Positions 5,119 to 6,383 of a stretch of 6,383 nt of DNA are shown here, piece by piece; the first letter of the stretch is position 1; every line of letters begins with the position of its first letter. The DNA lies in the NCBI GenBank assembly GCA_964497475.1, contig CAZCDM010000136.1:1-6383 (forward strand), given 5' to 3'. The stretch comes from CAZCDM01 sp964497475 (GTDB taxonomy: Bacteria > Planctomycetota > Phycisphaerae > SM23-33). Under the pieces are notes generated by a model. The model had not been told where the DNA came from. It saw only the letters and a program-made list of their open reading frames with translations, and ran no database searches. A program made the translations under genes and the position numbers.

Positions 5119-6120
5119 GCCCACCAAGCGGACATGTTGACCTTTCGAACGGCGTCCAAAGAGGACGTGTTGCGCGAGTTTGCCCCGCCTTGCCTTGCCG
5201 ATCTGACTCGTGATCAATCTGCCATTCCCCAGTTGGCCAAAGACGAGGCCGCGGTTCGTGACATCGAGGCCATTCTTCCGACCCTGCCGACGACCCATCA
5301 ACTCCACCTGGGCGATGCGCGTCAATTAGATTTTATTCCTGACCAAAGTGTGCATCTTGTCGTCACCTCGCCACCATATTGGACGCTGAAAGAGTATAAT
5401 TCGTCCGAAGCACAACTCGGCAGTGTAGATGAGTACGAGGAATTTCTAAGGGAGGTTGATCGCGTCTGGTCGCATTGCTACCGGGTGCTCGTGCCTGGCG
5501 GGAGGCTGGTATGCGTCGTGGGCGACGTATGTTTGTCACGGCGAAAGAATAATGGCCGACATACCGTTGTACCGCTGCACGCGTCGATACAGGAACATTG
5601 CCGGGCGATGGGCTTCGACAATTTGGCCCCGATTATATGGCACAAAATTGCCAATGCTAAACTGGAAGCCTCGGGCAATGGGGGTGGGTTCCTGGGCAAG
5701 CCCTACGAGCCAAACGCGGTTATCAAAAACGATATTGAGTTTATCCTGATGGAGCGAAAAGCAGGGGGGTATCGAAGTCCGGGATTTCTTGAGCGGGCCT
5801 GCAGTGTTATCCCCGATGAATTACATAAACGATGGTTCAGGCAAATATGGGCCGATGTTCCTGGAGCATCGACGCGCAATCATCCTGCTCCGTTCCCGGT
5901 CGAATTAGCGGAGAGATTGATCCGTATGTTCAGCTTTGTCGGCGATATTGTTCTGGACCCGTTTCTTGGTTCGGGGACCACTGCGCTGGCTGCCTGGCAG
6001 GCAGGGCGCAGCAGTATTGGGGTGGAAGTTGATTCGGACTATATTGAAAAAGCGGAACGACGCTTCCGAAAAAAGAGCGCCACCTTGGGCAGTCACCATG
6101 AAATTGAAGTTATCAGGTAG
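5116..6120 (+). CDS. N4/N6 DNA methyltransferase of a type II restriction-modification system
   Basis: This 334-residue protein (from the TTG at 5116) transfers a methyl group from S-adenosylmethionine to an exocyclic amino group in DNA, protecting host sites from the partner nuclease. The catalytic motif IV TSPPYW (84-89) precedes the AdoMet-binding motif I DPFLGSGTT (281-289), which is the beta-class order of the N6_N4_Mtase family (PF01555). NHPAPFP (255-261) is the motif that precedes the FxGxG region, and GVEVD (302-306) is the acidic motif II. TSPPY is common among N4-cytosine enzymes but also occurs in N6-adenine ones, so the modified base is left open. The gene has its own promoter and ribosome binding site and is followed after eight bases by the endonuclease gene. 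Its GC content is visibly lower than that of the ABC genes, consistent with transfer. Confidence 0.93.
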   Translation: MAHQADMLTFRTASKEDVLREFAPPCLADLTRDQSAIPQLAKDEAAVRDIEAILPTLPTTHQLHLGDARQLDFIPDQSVHLVVTSPPYWTLKEYNSSEAQLGSVDEYEEFLREVDRVWSHCYRVLVPGGRLVCVVGDVCLSRRKNNGRHTVVPLHASIQEHCRAMGFDNLAPIIWHKIANAKLEASGNGGGFLGKPYEPNAVIKNDIEFILMERKAGGYRSPGFLERACSVIPDELHKRWFRQIWADVPGASTRNHPAPFPVELAERLIRMFSFVGDIVLDPFLGSGTTALAAWQAGRSSIGVEVDSDYIEKAERRFRKKSATLGSHHEIEVIR

Positions 6121-6128
6121 GGGACAAT

Positions 6129-6383
6129 ATGGGCGTTACGATCTCTGCATTAGAAAAAGCCATGCCCAAAGCGGTCAAGCATTTCTGGAAAGCGCGTATC
6201 GCAGCCGCCAGCAATCAGAAAAAGAGAGGCAAGGCTGACCAAGGCAATCGTGCTGGCGTGACAGCCGGGAAAAATCTTGATGGTTTTGTTGCGATGGTTC
6301 GCCAGGTCATACTCGATAATGGAATGTCCTCTGAAGACGTGTTTGCTGTTGGCCGAACAGAATTGACCATACCTGGGTTTTAT
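6129..6383 (+). CDS. XhoI/PaeR7I-family restriction endonuclease, N-terminal part
   Basis: The frame is open from the ATG at 6129 to the window edge, giving 85 codons with no stop. The ATG is preceded by AGGGGA that overlaps the methyltransferase stop codon region, so the two genes are probably co-transcribed and coupled. The N terminus has the order I remember from the XhoI/PaeR7I family (PF04555): a VKHFWKAR helix (16-23), a KADQGNRAGVTAGKNLDGF segment (35-53) and TELTIPGFY (77-85), normally followed by the catalytic region. Known members cut CTCGAG as dimers with Mg2+. The catalytic residues lie beyond the window, so activity cannot be judged here. The family call rests on recognition of these strings and on the adjacent methyltransferase. 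Confidence 0.8.
   Translation, partial: MGVTISALEKAMPKAVKHFWKARIAAASNQKKRGKADQGNRAGVTAGKNLDGFVAMVRQVILDNGMSSEDVFAVGRTELTIPGFY

Noticed and set aside
4752..5159. Extension of the porin frame upstream to 5159
   Set aside because: It would overlap the methyltransferase start and its promoter, and the added sequence has no signal peptide or domain. The ATG at 4751 has a ribosome binding site.

Overview
The window looks like a piece of a GC-rich Gram-negative genome. An outer-membrane barrel gene followed by a lipoprotein gene shows a two-membrane envelope. The Pro-Ala-Ser-Gln linker of the barrel protein, and short GC-rich palindromes read through as Gly/Arg/Pro-rich peptide, remind me of Planctomycetota (Phycisphaerae-like) genomes. 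That assignment is inference, not proof.

Layout. Positions 1-289 hold no convincing protein gene. They contain a near-consensus sigma70-type promoter on the + strand and, about 170 bases on, a good Rho-independent terminator, which together frame a candidate small RNA. Positions 290-4751 are a four-gene minus-strand operon, read right to left: a porin of the alginate-export type (frameshifted as given), a substrate-binding lipoprotein of the nitrate/sulfonate/taurine-like superfamily, its permease and its ATPase. Gaps and overlap are 11 bases, 118 bases and a 4-base ATGA overlap. The 118-base gap carries two perfect palindromes. The signal-peptide region of the porin carries two hairpins whose 8-base loops are exact complements. 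Positions 4752-5115 are a divergent intergenic region with a foldable leader for the porin operon and a clear promoter for the rightward genes. From 5116 to the right edge lies a type II restriction-modification pair: a beta-order N4/N6 DNA methyltransferase and the N-terminal 85 codons of an endonuclease that I recognise as the XhoI/PaeR7I family (CTCGAG cutters). Sampled rows there are about 47-55% GC against 72-82% in the ABC genes, which suggests recent acquisition.

How the genes work together. The porin would let a small anionic or complexed solute cross the outer membrane. The lipoprotein would capture it in the periplasm, and the permease-ATPase pair would drive import. The binding protein has a His-rich strand near its N terminus and an HxHPCCCxC cluster, so the ligand may be metal- or sulfur-linked. 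The substrate is unknown. The methyltransferase and endonuclease form an independent DNA-defence unit that shares only the divergent intergenic region with the operon.
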